Origin: Apostichopus japonicus
Taxonomy: Eukaryota; Echinodermata; Holothuroidea; Aspidochirotida; Stichopodidae
Assembly: GCF_037975245.1 (NCBI RefSeq)
Contig: NC_092564.1
Span: 15,193,984 to 15,257,983 of the forward strand
DNA length: 64,000 bases
Direction of reading: 5' to 3'
Positions 1 through 12,600 of the stretch are shown here, piece after piece; the first letter of the stretch is position 1; the number at the start of each line of letters is the position of its first letter. The notes beneath the pieces are model-generated. The model was not told the origin of the DNA. It searched no databases and saw only the letters and a program-made list of their open reading frames with translations. A program made the translations under genes and the position numbers.

Positions 1-1112
1 ACCCATCCAGTTGGAATTTCAGCCACTACACCCCCCCCCCCCCCCAATCATCAGGCCTTAGCTACGTCCCTGCCCTAAATATGACATGAAATAGACCATT
101 TCACATCTAAAATTTTGCTTTTATGGCGATCACAGCAGATCGAAACCAATGGGAGCAGCCTTCAAAGACACCAGGGCCACCCCCTCCTTTTTTCAAAATT
201 CTGAATATACTTCTGACATGAGCTGGTTAACAAGGCGGTGTATTAGAGATTTGTACTTATCGATTGCCAAAATTGGACTTTTCATCTGGAAAACTGGTTT
301 TTGTGAAGTCCCCATTTGGAAATTTTGAATTTATGTACCGCCACGCTTTCTTACACCTATACGATCATAACGATATTCAACACTATTTCCCAGGATTTTA
401 ACAAATCTGAGTGGTCCTCAAAAGTGGGATTACAGCGGATCAGAACAGTTGTGGAGTGACCTATAACAGTTTACCAGTGTACCCTTAGGTCAGAAGTATT
501 TAAGTGAATAGAACTGAGCGTTAGTGAAATTGAATGGTCCCTACTCACTTTCATTCCATCCATAAAGGCATGACAAGGCCTACCACTGGACAAGACCTGA
601 CTTGTATGCCACTGATTTGTCAATAATGATAGCTGCAAGAGTATGTACAGTGTATGCTGTGGACAGAACCCTTGAAACAATGGAGGAGGGGGAGGGGGTG
701 GTTGGACTGCATGTTTTAATCGCCTGCATCTCCCTCTACTTTTCACAGGTGGAAATCATATGGTTAAGGGATAAACAGTCAAGAATAAAAACAAGACAAG
801 ACTGGTTTATATTTAACAGTGGTGATTTGTTAGGTTTATTTCAATCCAGAATTGTGAATGAGCTCTATTACGGTAATCCTTGAAGCAACAGAGATAACAG
901 TCCAGATTATTCACTTTTAATGCGATGTTATATCACTTTAAATGTAAAGAAATTGATATCATGACTTTGTGAATTAGAGGAATTATGCATTTCATAATAA
1001 GCTTCAACTTTTTGGACTACATAGTTATAAAAAATTTAATTAAAAAAATTTAAATAATTATACTTCATAGGATGACTTAAGACCCAAAATTTACTTTTGA
1101 TATGTTGTAGAC
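1..1112. other. Intergenic stretch, no gene recognised
   Basis: I find no exon with recognisable homology or a sustained reading frame here. It contains a poly-C run near 38-55 and AT-rich sequence. The short open frames between 471 and 883 have no family signature and look like chance. Confidence 0.5.
1105..1112. repeat. Left target-site duplication of hAT element
   Basis: TTGTAGAC, repeated exactly at 1461-1468 on the far side of the element. Eight base pairs is the hAT-typical length. Confidence 0.88.
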
Positions 1113-1460
1113 CAGGGTTGTCCAACCTTTTGCAGAGGAGGGCGACATGGAATGATTATGATGAAGGAGGGGGCCCCATGAACCCTACGCTCGATTTTTC
1201 GATTTTTTGCCCGAAGCCCAAGGCAACAAAATGTGAGCACTGCGCGCGGAGCGCACTGATTTAATTTCCTTGTTTTTTGTTTTCCTGATTTAATTTCCTT
1301 TTTGGACCCAGAAGGTTCGAATGATTGATTATATAGCTTAAAATTGTTATCAATGAATCTGCTCACTAAAATTTCGCACCGTAGAGCATCTCTGGCGGGC
1401 CGGACGCAACCCTGCGGCGGGCCGGACTGTGGCCCGCGGGCCGTAGGTTGGACAACCCTG
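1113..1460. mobile_element. Non-autonomous hAT-type DNA transposon (MITE)
   Basis: The element begins CAGGGTTGTCCAACCT and ends with its exact reverse complement AGGTTGGACAACCCTG, a perfect 16-bp terminal inverted repeat. It is flanked on both sides by the same 8-bp word TTGTAGAC (1105-1112 and 1461-1468). CAGGG...CCCTG ends plus an 8-bp duplication are the hallmark of the hAT superfamily. It is 348 bp and has no transposase, so it would have been moved by an enzyme encoded elsewhere. The right end is strongly GC-rich with repeated GCGGGCCGGAC-like subterminal words. Confidence 0.9.
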
Positions 1461-1468
1461 TTGTAGAC
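1461..1468. repeat. Right target-site duplication of hAT element
   Basis: TTGTAGAC, an exact match to 1105-1112. Confidence 0.88.
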
Positions 1469-2212
1469 CATTCAAAACCACTGCTATCGATGTGGGTTGT
1501 ATTTCTATAACATCTTTAAGTCTTGAAAATGACCCTTAACACAATTGAGGCCAACTCCAATATACAGGCCACTTGAGGCTGGTGCCTTGTGCTCTGACTC
1601 AGGTGCAGTTACCCGCTATCTGACCTAGAAATGTAACTTGTGTGCTGACTTGGAGACTGAGGCAAGCTACCTTAAGTCACAGAGATAGTCACTTGGATAG
1701 TCTAATTGCTATCGTACCACACGATTCATGAAACAGACTTCTTTGAACATGGAGATAAACACAATGCTTTGTATTTGTCATGTGTTAATTTATCCCCACA
1801 GACTTTAAATATTACATCTTTGTAACTGATTTTATGTGTTCTTTGTCCTAAGATGTAAAGTGTATTTACCAGAAGGCACAATTTATAAACTATATGGAGA
1901 TGCATCTGGAATCTATATTGTCCTAATGTAATCATCAAGACTTAATACAATGTAAACTTCAATTATTGCAGCAGCTGAATTATTGGTTATTATTGGTCTT
2001 AACAACCTAATCAGGAAAGAAATTGTCATGGCAACTGAAGTCAAATTATTTGTGCATAACCCTTAGACTTCTTCACAAGGAATACATAGAGTAGATAACA
2101 GAATCATGTTATTAAATTTGTACTGTGTTACGTTGCATAGCATCTTGCAATTATAGAACAAAAGTCTCCACAAATTAAATTGAAAACTGCGGTTACTCCG
2201 TTATTCAATAAT
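1469..2212. other. Intergenic, downstream of MTPAP
   Basis: AT-rich sequence in which no gene or repeat is recognised. It lies beyond the probable 3' end of the minus-strand MTPAP gene. Confidence 0.45.
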
Positions 2213-2218
2213 TTATTA
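2213..2218 (-). terminator. Candidate polyadenylation signal of MTPAP
   Basis: TTTATT on the plus strand reads AATAAA in the direction of MTPAP. It is about 325 nt beyond the predicted stop (2544), or about 140 nt beyond the alternative stop at 2359. It is assigned by position and hexamer only. Confidence 0.35.
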
Positions 2219-2358
2219 CTGTTCGTCTATTAGCGTGTTTGAGTGTGTCTGTATATATCCAACACATTGTGCCACACTCAGATATACAGAATAAATTATC
2301 CAGCCAGAAGGAATAAGTTTAAGAATAAGAATATTTATCTGTAAAGGACACAGAAGTC

Positions 2359-2557
2359 TTAGCATGGGGTTTGGGCATCATGATGGAGATGGCTAAATCT
2401 CTGCAACATATCCTCTATTATCCTCATCTTACTTCTTGGTTCATCAGAGGGGCGATACCTCCACATTTGTCGCTGCTTCTGCCTCAAAAAGTGGGGCTTG
2501 ATTTTCAACCCACGGATATATAAGCTGACTGAAACAAACTTGTTCAGCTGCTTATAC
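2359..2557 (-). other. Possible extra C-terminal coding segment of MTPAP
   Basis: If the 29 nt 2557-2529 (starting GTATAAG, ending TTTGTTTCAG) are removed, the MTPAP frame continues for another 56 codons in 2528-2359 and ends at TAA. The segment is basic (RQKQRQMWRYRP) and would make a 607-aa protein. Without removal the frame stops at 2544. Either it is chance, or a very short intron, or a sequence frameshift. Confidence 0.35.
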
Positions 2558-5500
2558 CTTTAAGGATATTAGTTAATCTATTTCCTAATCCCATCGACTT
2601 GTTTGATCCTCTCTCCATATGACTTGGCAGTAGGAACATCAATGGTAATCCCCATGGGGTATTTCCGTCATCGGATTTCTGAAACGCGGGATCCTCCATC
2701 ATTTTCAAGGCATCTTTGGCATGCGTCTGCATCAGTGTTAACAGTTTGTGGGAGACATTTTTACTGGTGTTTAAGTCTGTTTCGAGTGGGTTCTCAATAT
2801 GAAGTGGGACGTTCTCATCTATGTTAGGGAAAGGTTCCCCTCTCCTGACTGAAACACCTTGTCTTTGAAAACTGAAACTGCATAGAAACTGGAAGAACTC
2901 CCGAAGTAATTGCTCTGTTGGAAAGAAAGAAATACTGTTAGTCCTGATAATTCTCTTCCATAACTTTACAAAAGAGGAGTGTGTAACACCTAGAGGATAG
3001 AAAGTAGATTTGCTGTGATTTTCTGTTACAATTTGTGAAAGTATAAGAATATTGTACACAAAAAAAGTGACAACTAAATTCTCTATAAGGTTAGGAAGAG
3101 CAAATACTTTTGTTGAGAATGGGATTCTAACCAGTGATATTATTAGCATTAGTAATGTACTTACTTAGTATTTTCCTTACCTTAACCATTTCTTCGTTTT
3201 AGACAGAGCTCATCAGAAAGCAGAAAATAATGTTAAATGATTTGAGATGCTCTCTTGACAACATAATTTTATGAATTATGAAAGCCCACACATGGACATC
3301 ATTTGAAAATAGGTTTATATTTACACACAATGTAAACTCTTGTATATAGACATAGCACAATTGTAGCAAAGGTTTTTCTATGGTGGTAGTGGGTGGAGGG
3401 GAGTTGGAAGAGGAGGGAGATGAGGGAAGCTGCTGTTTATTTGTCTAAACAATGAATGTTAATTGTGCAATGAAGCAGAATTGGCATCACAATAATTATA
3501 TTTTATGGTGCCATTAACTGGAAACAGACAACCTTACCTAGGTTTTCTTCATTAGCAGATGGAGGTACCTTGTTGAGGTCACTGACCAAAGTGCAGCCCA
3601 TCCCACTCATAGGTTCACTCTCTGTATCTTCTGTAAGAGACAAATTTCACAGATGAATGTATGAACAATGTTAAAACAGATGTCTGTGCTAGCAATCTGA
3701 GTGAATAGTGAATACACCATAGCCCAAACTATAAGTATAGTTTGTTACAAATGATATCAGACCACAGCTCACAAACTCCATCAACAATTAAAGTCTGTAG
3801 CAATTCAAAAGAAAACTAAGCACACATCCTCAACCAACAACCATAACATAACAGATTTACTCTCAGCATCAGGACTAAAGTGAGTTGTTACTCTATTGTA
3901 TGTTAATGCTAATTATCTGTAATATGTATCACTCCATAGCTTTATTTCTGTACAGAATAAATAATGGGCACAGATACAGGGTTTTTAATTGTTCTGAACA
4001 TGAACTATTCCAATATCGCATTAATTTCCAAAGATCAATAAAAATCATCCTTCTTTGTCGACTTTAAGTGCATCAATGTGATCACGCTGTGACCTCTATG
4101 CAGAACATGACCTAGAAAAAAACCAGCAACACGTCTTTACATTTGAATATTCTCTGTTACTCTATCTTCAGCAGCATAGCTTACAGGGGGAGGCACTGGT
4201 GGAGGTGAGGGATGGGGAGGGGGGCATGGGTAGGTGGTATTACAAACAAATTATGCGATAGTGTTGGTATCAAAATTTGCAAATGCCACTCTGTGTTTTG
4301 GTCTGTGTTGTGTGTTTTGGTTTCCTTCAAGTTATCAGCATAGCATGCACACACAATAGGCATTCCAGAAAATGTCTTTACTTTGTTAAAATTACATGCC
4401 TTTGTTCTTGTCTCATGGTCATGACACATACTTATTTGGAGAGGACAGTCCACCAAGTTACAAAATATGGAGGACATTATATATTCTTATGTGTATGCCT
4501 CATACTCACTAGACATAGTAGATGCAGAGTCTACATCTGGCACTCAAATACATACTAAACATAAGGAGAATTAATACTTCTCATGGTCTAGTCTGTTACT
4601 CGCTATGCACAACTTATATATGGAGGACAGTAACAATTGCTGATCTCACAATAACACTCAAAACAATCCAAAATAAAGATATTCATACTTTCCATGGTTC
4701 AGTTATTTACTAGCACAAATTCTGGAAGCAAAAGGAGGTCTTCTACTGGCAAGATGAATTATATTAATGTTCCACTTTTCCACTTCAATTTTTAACACAG
4801 CGCCAATTATGTATACGTAAGGGTCATTACAATGAGCATGCTGGAGTGAACTTCTTTGGTTATTCATTTCGCTTTTAATATATGTAATAAAACTAACCTG
4901 CTAGCCTGCTGAGTTGGTTCATTGTCACAACAACTGGGGGAGACCTTGTTTGAAGAAAGTAAAGTACCAGTAAAGTAAGAGGAAAATTTGTGATCCAGTA
5001 ACCAGGATTGACCGATGTGATGCCATGGAAACGAGCCCAGTACCTCACCAAGAAAATCAAAGGTCGCACCCTAGGATCCAGCTGACCATAGATGTAAAGC
5101 AATTCACTACTTTTGAGAGCAAGACTGAAAGAGAAGGGGAAAAAGTAAAATTAAAGTTAAATATCTCACGTTAACCACTTACAAATATTCCAGTCATATC
5201 CAATTCCAAAGATATGGGAGTAATTGAACAATGACACACAACTCAAGAATGACCTATTATCAAAACAATGACTTTGCGGTCACTCAAAACAATAGGAACT
5301 TCACATGTTTTCTACTCCACATTGGTGTTTCTTTAGCGAATGACACAACACTTGAATTAGAATTTTCTGCCAACAGGAGTTGACAACTGAGGCTTCAGCA
5401 TAGATAGTCACAGAGATAAGCTTTCTAACTGCATTGCATTCTGCAGTTGTGCCGACCTTTCACAGGCTGAGCAGTCGTAGGTGTCCCATCTAAGGTACAC

Positions 5501-8500
5501 AATAGTTCAAAATAACTTGTGAATTTCGCTGACGCCGACTCTTACCACACATAACTAAATGAGAATGATGTACCTATTGTCACCCGTTAGGTCACATGAC
5601 AGACCGGTAGCCCGATGCTTGAACTTGACAAGCGGACAGGTAGCATTAAGTATCCGAATGACGTATCCACAATGGGGGACATGATTCCTGAGAAATGAAG
5701 CAAGAGTCGATAGTGTGGTCTGAGCAGCAACTCTCTCCGAATGGGCAGCAAGTCGGTCATAGGTCAGCTTATATCCTGCCTTACCCTAAAAATGAAGAAT
5801 AAGGATGTATATAACATACAACTAGGTTACAAACATTGAGACATGTAAAGTATTGTTAAGAATGCTGAACCTAGTTGAGATGGACACTTTTGTAGAATGA
5901 AGAGGTGGGTTGACTGCATGTGACAGATCACTGTGTGAGGTCAGTGTTAAACTGTCACCAGTACACCCTGAGAATATTGATCTATTGAAGGCCATGCAGT
6001 AGTGCTACACTTCAATGTCACTTTCATCTGTCCAAATATGCATAGCATTACTACAGGCTGGTATGGTGGGCTTACAGTTATGATACCATTAAGCCTCATA
6101 TGCCCAAACACACCCCTCATACTGTACAGTGAACACACACAATGAGCAACCTGCACATAGGCTGTTTGGATATTGTCAAACAGACCAATACATTTGTGAC
6201 TCCACTTGTAATACACATGTGTGAACTGTTTAGTACTACAAAAATAGCAGCTGCTGTTCCCTAGAGATACTTTGCAGAATCATTCATGAGACTACTGTAC
6301 AACCTTTTACCAAGTATCTTATCCTGAAAATGAAAACCATGAATACATTGAATACTGTAGAATTATCCAAATTACAGTCAATTACTTTAATTTTTGGACA
6401 CTAACTGTACGCTTCACATCATATCTATATGCAAAACCTGAAACAGTATGGTCATGAACAAACCATTCTCTGAAAAAAAACATTCAAAAAACTTGTTATG
6501 AGAATGTTACAAACTTCAACAATATGGTACATTTTCAAATATCACCTATATCAAAATAATTAACTACCCAAACTAGGCAATGAACAATTTCCAGATATAT
6601 CATTTTGTTTGACAGTTCTATGTATCAAAAAATAGCAGATACATCTTTGCATTTGTGTAGTAAAATATGTGTTTTGTCATTCGCTTAGCATTTTGATGTG
6701 GAATATTGCCTTGAATATTATCATGACAGTGCACCACATAGCCACAGTATTATTTCTCACCTGAGATATGGGTACCATACCCGCCTCTGTGCCTCTATCC
6801 AGGTACATGTCTATGTCGCAACTTCTTTTTCCAAATGTGTTTACGGTGGAACCGAAGGGGTACAAGGTGCAATTTGGGAGGATGTTTCTGAATGCCTCTT
6901 CCATGAGGGAACAGACGAGGAACCTCAGTCGAATCTCTGGTTCCCTCAGCTGCTCATGCTGCGTGAGGTTATCTATCTGATCTGATACCTGAGGAACAAA
7001 TATCGCAAAAATAAGGTTTAACCTTTTTGTCATTAATTCAGGGGTATTCTGCTAGACTTCACAATGTTCTTTCCTTTATACCATAATCATTGATAAGTAC
7101 ACACTCACTAGCAACAAATATTGAAAAAAAAACATAAAAAATAAAACAGATAAAGAAAGCATTGTGTATGCTCTTGTGAAGTAAATGATGGAATTTCCAA
7201 GTTTTGCTCAATTGTCCCAAAATGCATACAGTATGCATCATACAGTATACAGTACGTGCAGGGTTTTCACAGAGGATGAAGGTTGAGGATCATCTCTTTG
7301 ACCCACACACCCATCCTTCTCCCCCCCACCTACCATGCCAAAGCGGGAAAAAAGGAACTCCCAAATCAAGATGTCACAGAGGAGAAGAGGCACTTACAGA
7401 ATGACATTGGTTGAGTTTGTTCATCAAGACGCTGTTACTATTTTCCTTATTCAGAATTGTCTTTGGTTCTTTTGACTTTTGTTTCTCTGGTTTTGAAAAT
7501 GTTAGAAATCTTGAATGAACGAATCTTGATTTTTTTCCACCAGTTTTTGTTTCCAGTTCCTTTGTATGCTGTAACAAGTATTCCAGAGATGCTGTCGATT
7601 CAAACTCCACCACAGCATACCGGCCCTTCAGATGGAAAAAAAATGTGAAATTGCTGATGAGTACTTGAAGGAACTATGTGGTATCCATTTAAAACACTTA
7701 CAGTTTTCATGATGATGAATGCAAATGGCAAGTACTTAAAAGAATATAATTACACAAATCAATAGTGCACTTCTATTTGATACAGTAAATGAAACATGTT
7801 TTAAACTACATCAATCATTGACTGTTTGCAATACAAAAGAGCAGAGTAGTTATAAACACCTGTGATCCAAAACAAACACAAGATGGGTAATATTAAACAA
7901 ACTAGAAATGAACACTAGAAATGTACAGTTATTTCAAGAACAACAGAACACTGTATTATTAACAACTGATTAATCAGAAAAATCACAAAGGTCCAAGAAT
8001 CAGATGTTAGAATTGCAAAACTTACCTCTTGAAAGTAGCTAATGTGATGAGAAATTTTGCCATGACTTGTACAATACTGTAAGAGCTTCTTGATGGGAGT
8101 TCTGTCGCAGAGTCTCACTAGGATGCTATTATTTGCCTGGATTTTCCTCATCTCCATGAAACTCCAAAATGGTAGGGCATTCTTCTTTTCATTTACCTCT
8201 GAACAAGTGCACATTGTAAGACAGGAAAAAATAACACATGAGGTCTAACAGTATTTACAGTATACATGTATTTACTTTATGTTTTAAAACTTTGATATGG
8301 CAATGGAAAAGAAAATAACACATTTCAAAATATGTATTTATTTGTTTATTAAAACTCCAAAATGGGGGTTAATTTCCACACAAACGAACTGATGATCGAC
8401 AACTGCAGCACTGTCATTCCTGACAGAAGTGAAGCAAGGTTCGCCTACAGTAGATACCTGATCAGCAATTAGTTCAAGATTTCTATTTCATCATCTTCAG

Positions 8501-8794
8501 AGGCCTCTGTAGAAGATCCTGCTAGGATCGAAACTTCAGGCCCACTAAGTTATAACTAACTTAGGCTACGTCTAGCCTAACGTTAATCTAAGTCGCACGA
8601 CGACCGAAATTGTGAGATAACCATCACGGTAGGAAAACCAACAAATAGAAAACATTACCTTTTTGTAATACACCAGATACTGTGGATTTACATTTTGAAA
8701 GGTTCCTGACATTTAATTTGAAAGGAAAGGGAATCATAAATTTATGAGAGTGTCTTTGAGCTCGAAAGCAAAATTCAACCAAGGGCGCAGCCAT
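2544..8794 (-). CDS. MTPAP: Mitochondrial poly(A) RNA polymerase, 8 exons
   Basis: Nucleotidyltransferase that adds poly(A) tails to mitochondrial mRNAs in the matrix. Exons in coding order: 8794-8659, 8198-8026, 7625-7398, 6988-6761, 5785-5574, 5124-4898, 3630-3538, 2914-2544. All junctions are GT-AG and phases agree, giving 1668 nt and 555 aa (human MTPAP is 582). The N-terminus is basic with few acidic residues, as expected of a mitochondrial presequence. The catalytic palm shows FGSTVNTFG (about residues 223-231), the Asp pair in CDIDMYLD (D236, D238) and the third Asp in SCDLTGDN (about D319). The PAP-associated region follows ([16 protein letters not shown], then [25 protein letters not shown]). 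The last exon carries the conserved [14 protein letters not shown] stretch. The start is the only ATG that precedes exon 1 in frame with the presequence. The C-terminus is uncertain (see 2359-2557). Confidence 0.93.
6761..6988 (-). other. MTPAP: MTPAP exon 4: catalytic Asp pair
   Basis: This 228-nt phase-0 exon encodes the nucleotide-binding Gly-Ser followed by the metal-binding Asp-Ile-Asp. It is bounded by a TTTGTTCCTCAG acceptor and a CAG/GTGAGA donor. The third catalytic Asp is in exon 5 (5785-5574). Confidence 0.92.
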
Positions 8795-9652
8795 CTTACC
8801 AAAGTGAAATCAAACGCAACTTGGGCACAATATTCATCACAGGATTCGACCTAGCGTTTCTGATTTAGTTTGTATGCACAATTTCATCTTCACACGGTCT
8901 CTCACAAACTTCGAGGCGCAATTAGTAGTGATACTTTGCATGATTTATGTATAAAAATTCATAAAACAATGGACTCACATTAACATTTAGGTCTGCACCC
9001 AGGAGCCGACGTAAGAATAAACTTATTCCAGCATTCCGTACATTTAGCGTATTTTAAAGATATCTTGAAAATCACTCTAGCTGTATGTTATCAAAACATT
9101 GATGCAGAAGAATCCTCGGGAGGATTAGTTGCTCTCTCTTTGGGTCTCCGTACCAGAACAGAGATAACTGGTCAAACTGAAAGCTAGAGATAACTGAATA
9201 TGTAGTCAATCCACGTTAAGTTTTATCTGGCCAAATATGAATGCCATAACATTTAACCAGATAAAATTTTAAATGGGCCATATAATACATCATTTTATAT
9301 CAAGTTTTATCTGCCCAATGTTTTATCTGGCCAGATATAAATTCCAGATCTGGCCAATATTGGTATTCCAGATCTGGATTCTGGCCCAGATCTGGGATTA
9401 CGGTAAGGGCCCCCATTTTACCTTATAAAATAGTACTTAATTTCGAATGGTCTCGTTACTTGGAAAACTCATTTCGTAATATGAAAGAGAGTTGCACTGA
9501 TTTTTCTCTTCCATTCAACAGACGTTTATAATTATAGAAATTACGTCATTTGAAATTTACGCAGAATGTTATTATTGGTAGTGAACTGATACCAGTTCAG
9601 TTGGTATGCTAGGCTACAGAGGAGACATCAGGAGATTTTTAACGACACTAAA
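8795..9652. promoter_or_regulatory. Head-to-head region between MTPAP and AOX
   Basis: 858 bp separate the two start codons, which diverge. Both products act in mitochondria. No TATA box is obvious. A cluster of self-complementary words lies at 9324-9396, about 260-330 bp upstream of the AOX start. Transcription starts cannot be read from sequence. Confidence 0.5.
9219..9396. repeat. Cluster of CTGG/CCAG palindromes upstream of AOX
   Basis: The word TTTATCTGGCC and its inverse recur through the block. TATCTGGCCAGATA (9324-9337) is a 14-bp palindrome, CCAGATCTGG occurs at 9344-9353 and 9368-9377, and CCCAGATCTGGG at 9385-9396. Whether this is a decayed inverted-repeat transposon end or a regulatory cluster cannot be decided here. 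Confidence 0.5.
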
Positions 9653-12600
9653 ATGAATATTTTCCGTAATTCACGTGCACTCCTTTACAAGGTTCAACTG
9701 TACAAAACAGGTAATGCGGCATTTTTTTTGTTAGCTATTGAGAGCATTTCGCTTGACATAGTGTTCATGCCTATGTCATAACTAGCATTATTCTATCATA
9801 GGCTACTACTACTAGTAGTAGCCTAAGGCCTAACTTTGACTTGATTTTATGCTTAGCCAGGCTTTATTGTGTTGTTAATTAGCTGCTACATTCAGCCTCA
9901 ACAAAACACCGTTTCAGTGTGACTCCTGACTGCCAGTCTGAAGTGTATTGTAACACCAGTATTGTACATAGCAAGATGTGTTTTAGAATACGATTAGTCT
10001 AGGCTACTTGCAAAATCTATCCCGTATACTAGGCCTAAAAAGTGTGCAGCAAATTCAGTTGATTCAGTAAGTTGACAACAGCCTCACTGACTGGAATATC
10101 AAGAACATTCTTATTTTTTCTTCTCATTACATTGCAATTCTGTCAGGGGGAATTCTACAAATGCATGAACATGTACAATAGTTTATTCTCATGTATTACT
10201 TAGCATACTATATCTAAACAAAAATGATGCAACTCTGTCTGAAAAAGAAATGCTGCAAAGGTAAGTTTATGTTGTCATCGTTTTGCTGGAAAACGATACA
10301 CCACGTTGTTCTCCATTTTTTTCTTTGTTTCTTATTTTCAGTCACATGCAACAATCACTTATACCAGAATTCTACGGTAATTGTTTTATGTTGTTTAATT
10401 TGATTTGATTTTTAAGAGAAGATTGATATACAGCATGCAATTATGTGTAACAAGTTACCTGCTGTACTTAATTAAGCCATCGATTAACTTATTTCAGATA
10501 CCAGAACATTTCCAAAAATAATAGTAGACTTACAATAAGAAAGTTGTTGAATTCTAAGATAAATTTAATTCCACCTGGGAATATTGGGAGGGTGGATTAG
10601 TTTATTGTCATTCTTTTTTAATGTTGTAGGTTTGCTGTAAAATGAAATTCTCCTTTCAAGCTGGTTCCTTGATATCCCAACCAAGACACCACCCCAATTC
10701 CAACACCACCTTAACCTTGTCAACCCCTTTGTGGAAACTCATGTATTGTGTCCTCCAGCACACCTTCTCTTTTATGTGGCAGTTATTTTGTGCTCATAAT
10801 GTTAATGGAACTATTGTTGTCTTGGCTTAAACATGAAACATGTGTTATTCCATTTATGAATTTCTTTTGATTCATGCAACAAAGAGTTACCTGCAGATAA
10901 TTTCCTCCATTTCCTCTTCCTCAAGTTGATGGCCATAATTTCTTCTTTGCACTTTGATAATTCTCCTCTTTACCTTTTTCAGAATGTAAGATGCATATGT
11001 CTTAGTAGAGGTTTGTTGAGCTCAGAGGAGAAAGCTGATAAAACAGATAGAAGTCAACAAGTCCCCACTGCTCCACATTTCAGAACATCAGAGACGAGGA
11101 AAAGCAAGTAAGAAGATATTGGTAATATGTGACCTGGCTTAGTCAATATAAATAATACATATAAATATTAAGGAAATTAGCAAAATACTGATAGCAAAGG
11201 CGGATCTTGGATAGTGTAAATGTTAAATGATGATAAAGAAACCATTTGACTTAAATTGACTTGAACATGCAGATCTAATTTTCAAGTTTTAAATACATAA
11301 GCAACATTAACCAATACCATTGTATATATGTGTATTTAAATACCTCAAGCGGTCCACTTGAATCAAATGTCAGACGTAAACCATTGTTTTAACAGTGGAA
11401 GGTTTTAACACCTTCTTTTGCAATCTTCTTGTAAGGTCTGAGACAGACATTATTCTCAATAATATTTTCAAATGATCAGACTAATGAGAGCTGCTAACCA
11501 GGTATGGACTGTTTTGCACAGACCATGAAGCCTAATAATCTTTGCAGTAAAATTAAATGAATCTCATAAGAGAAGTATCCTGTAATTAATCACCAGTATT
11601 ATATAGTTCATTCTTGAGGTGATAGAGGAATGTTCAGATTTTATATTATTTCTCTACCTCTTTGCTTTTCACTTGATTATTATACCGTTTTATGTTTTTT
11701 TTACAGACAGGAAGGGAATTTTGATAGACAGGATGCCTCCAACGGAAGTTACTCTAAATATTCTCCATATACTTTGCCTCATCCGATATGGTAAGATTTC
11801 AATCCATTTCATGGAATAATTTATCCAGTATCACATAACAAAATATTTTAATACCAAATGAACAAATTGCTATCAAGTGCACAGATATATATAATATTAT
11901 TATTATTATTTATTGAATTTCATATAGCGCAACCCCAACAAAGTTTTCGGTTGCGCTTTACAACAAAATACAAAGAAAGAATAAACCATTCATAAGAAAA
12001 TAAGATATCAAATGGCGTAGAAAAATATACTAGATGAATGTACACAAATATACAATTGTTATGAAAATCAAATAGAAAATAGAAAATGCAAAATGTTATA
12101 TAAAATCTAAAAGAAAATTCAAAAATAAATATAATGAATACAAACATGAAAATTTGAAAAATTAAGTATATAAGTGATTAGCCAGGAAATAAATATGTTT
12201 TGAGTTTTCTTTTAAAAATTGCAAGATTCTCAAATTGTTTGACATGGTTAGGTAATTTGTTCCATATATATAGTTATATATGTAGTTATATATATATATA
12301 TATATATATATCTATAACAAAGATTCAATTGTTCACTTCCTGCTGCAAGAGTGCTAAATACGTAGATGTAGAGCAAATAATATAATATAGTATACCTATA
12401 CTGTAATTTACAGCATGTTGTAACTTGAGTTTCACGCCTCACAGCGATCATGGTATATATCTAACATGACCTTGTTTACAGTGTAGTCGGAGATTGCATG
12501 CAACTTCCATTCAGTATATTTATTTATGACAGCTCTTATCAAACTTATCAGTTTTCTTTCTCTATCATGTGTAAATAACAAAACATGATGTGTAATTTTT

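Noticed and set aside
10225-10261. Exon-like ATG...AAAG/GTAAGT segment in AOX intron 1
   Set aside because: A good donor, but no acceptor or homology. The 35-nt exon at 10342 gives the correct phase with exon 1.
10642-10830. 62-codon frame in AOX intron 2
   Set aside because: Including it breaks phase between exons 2 and 3, which join correctly without it, and it has no AOX similarity.
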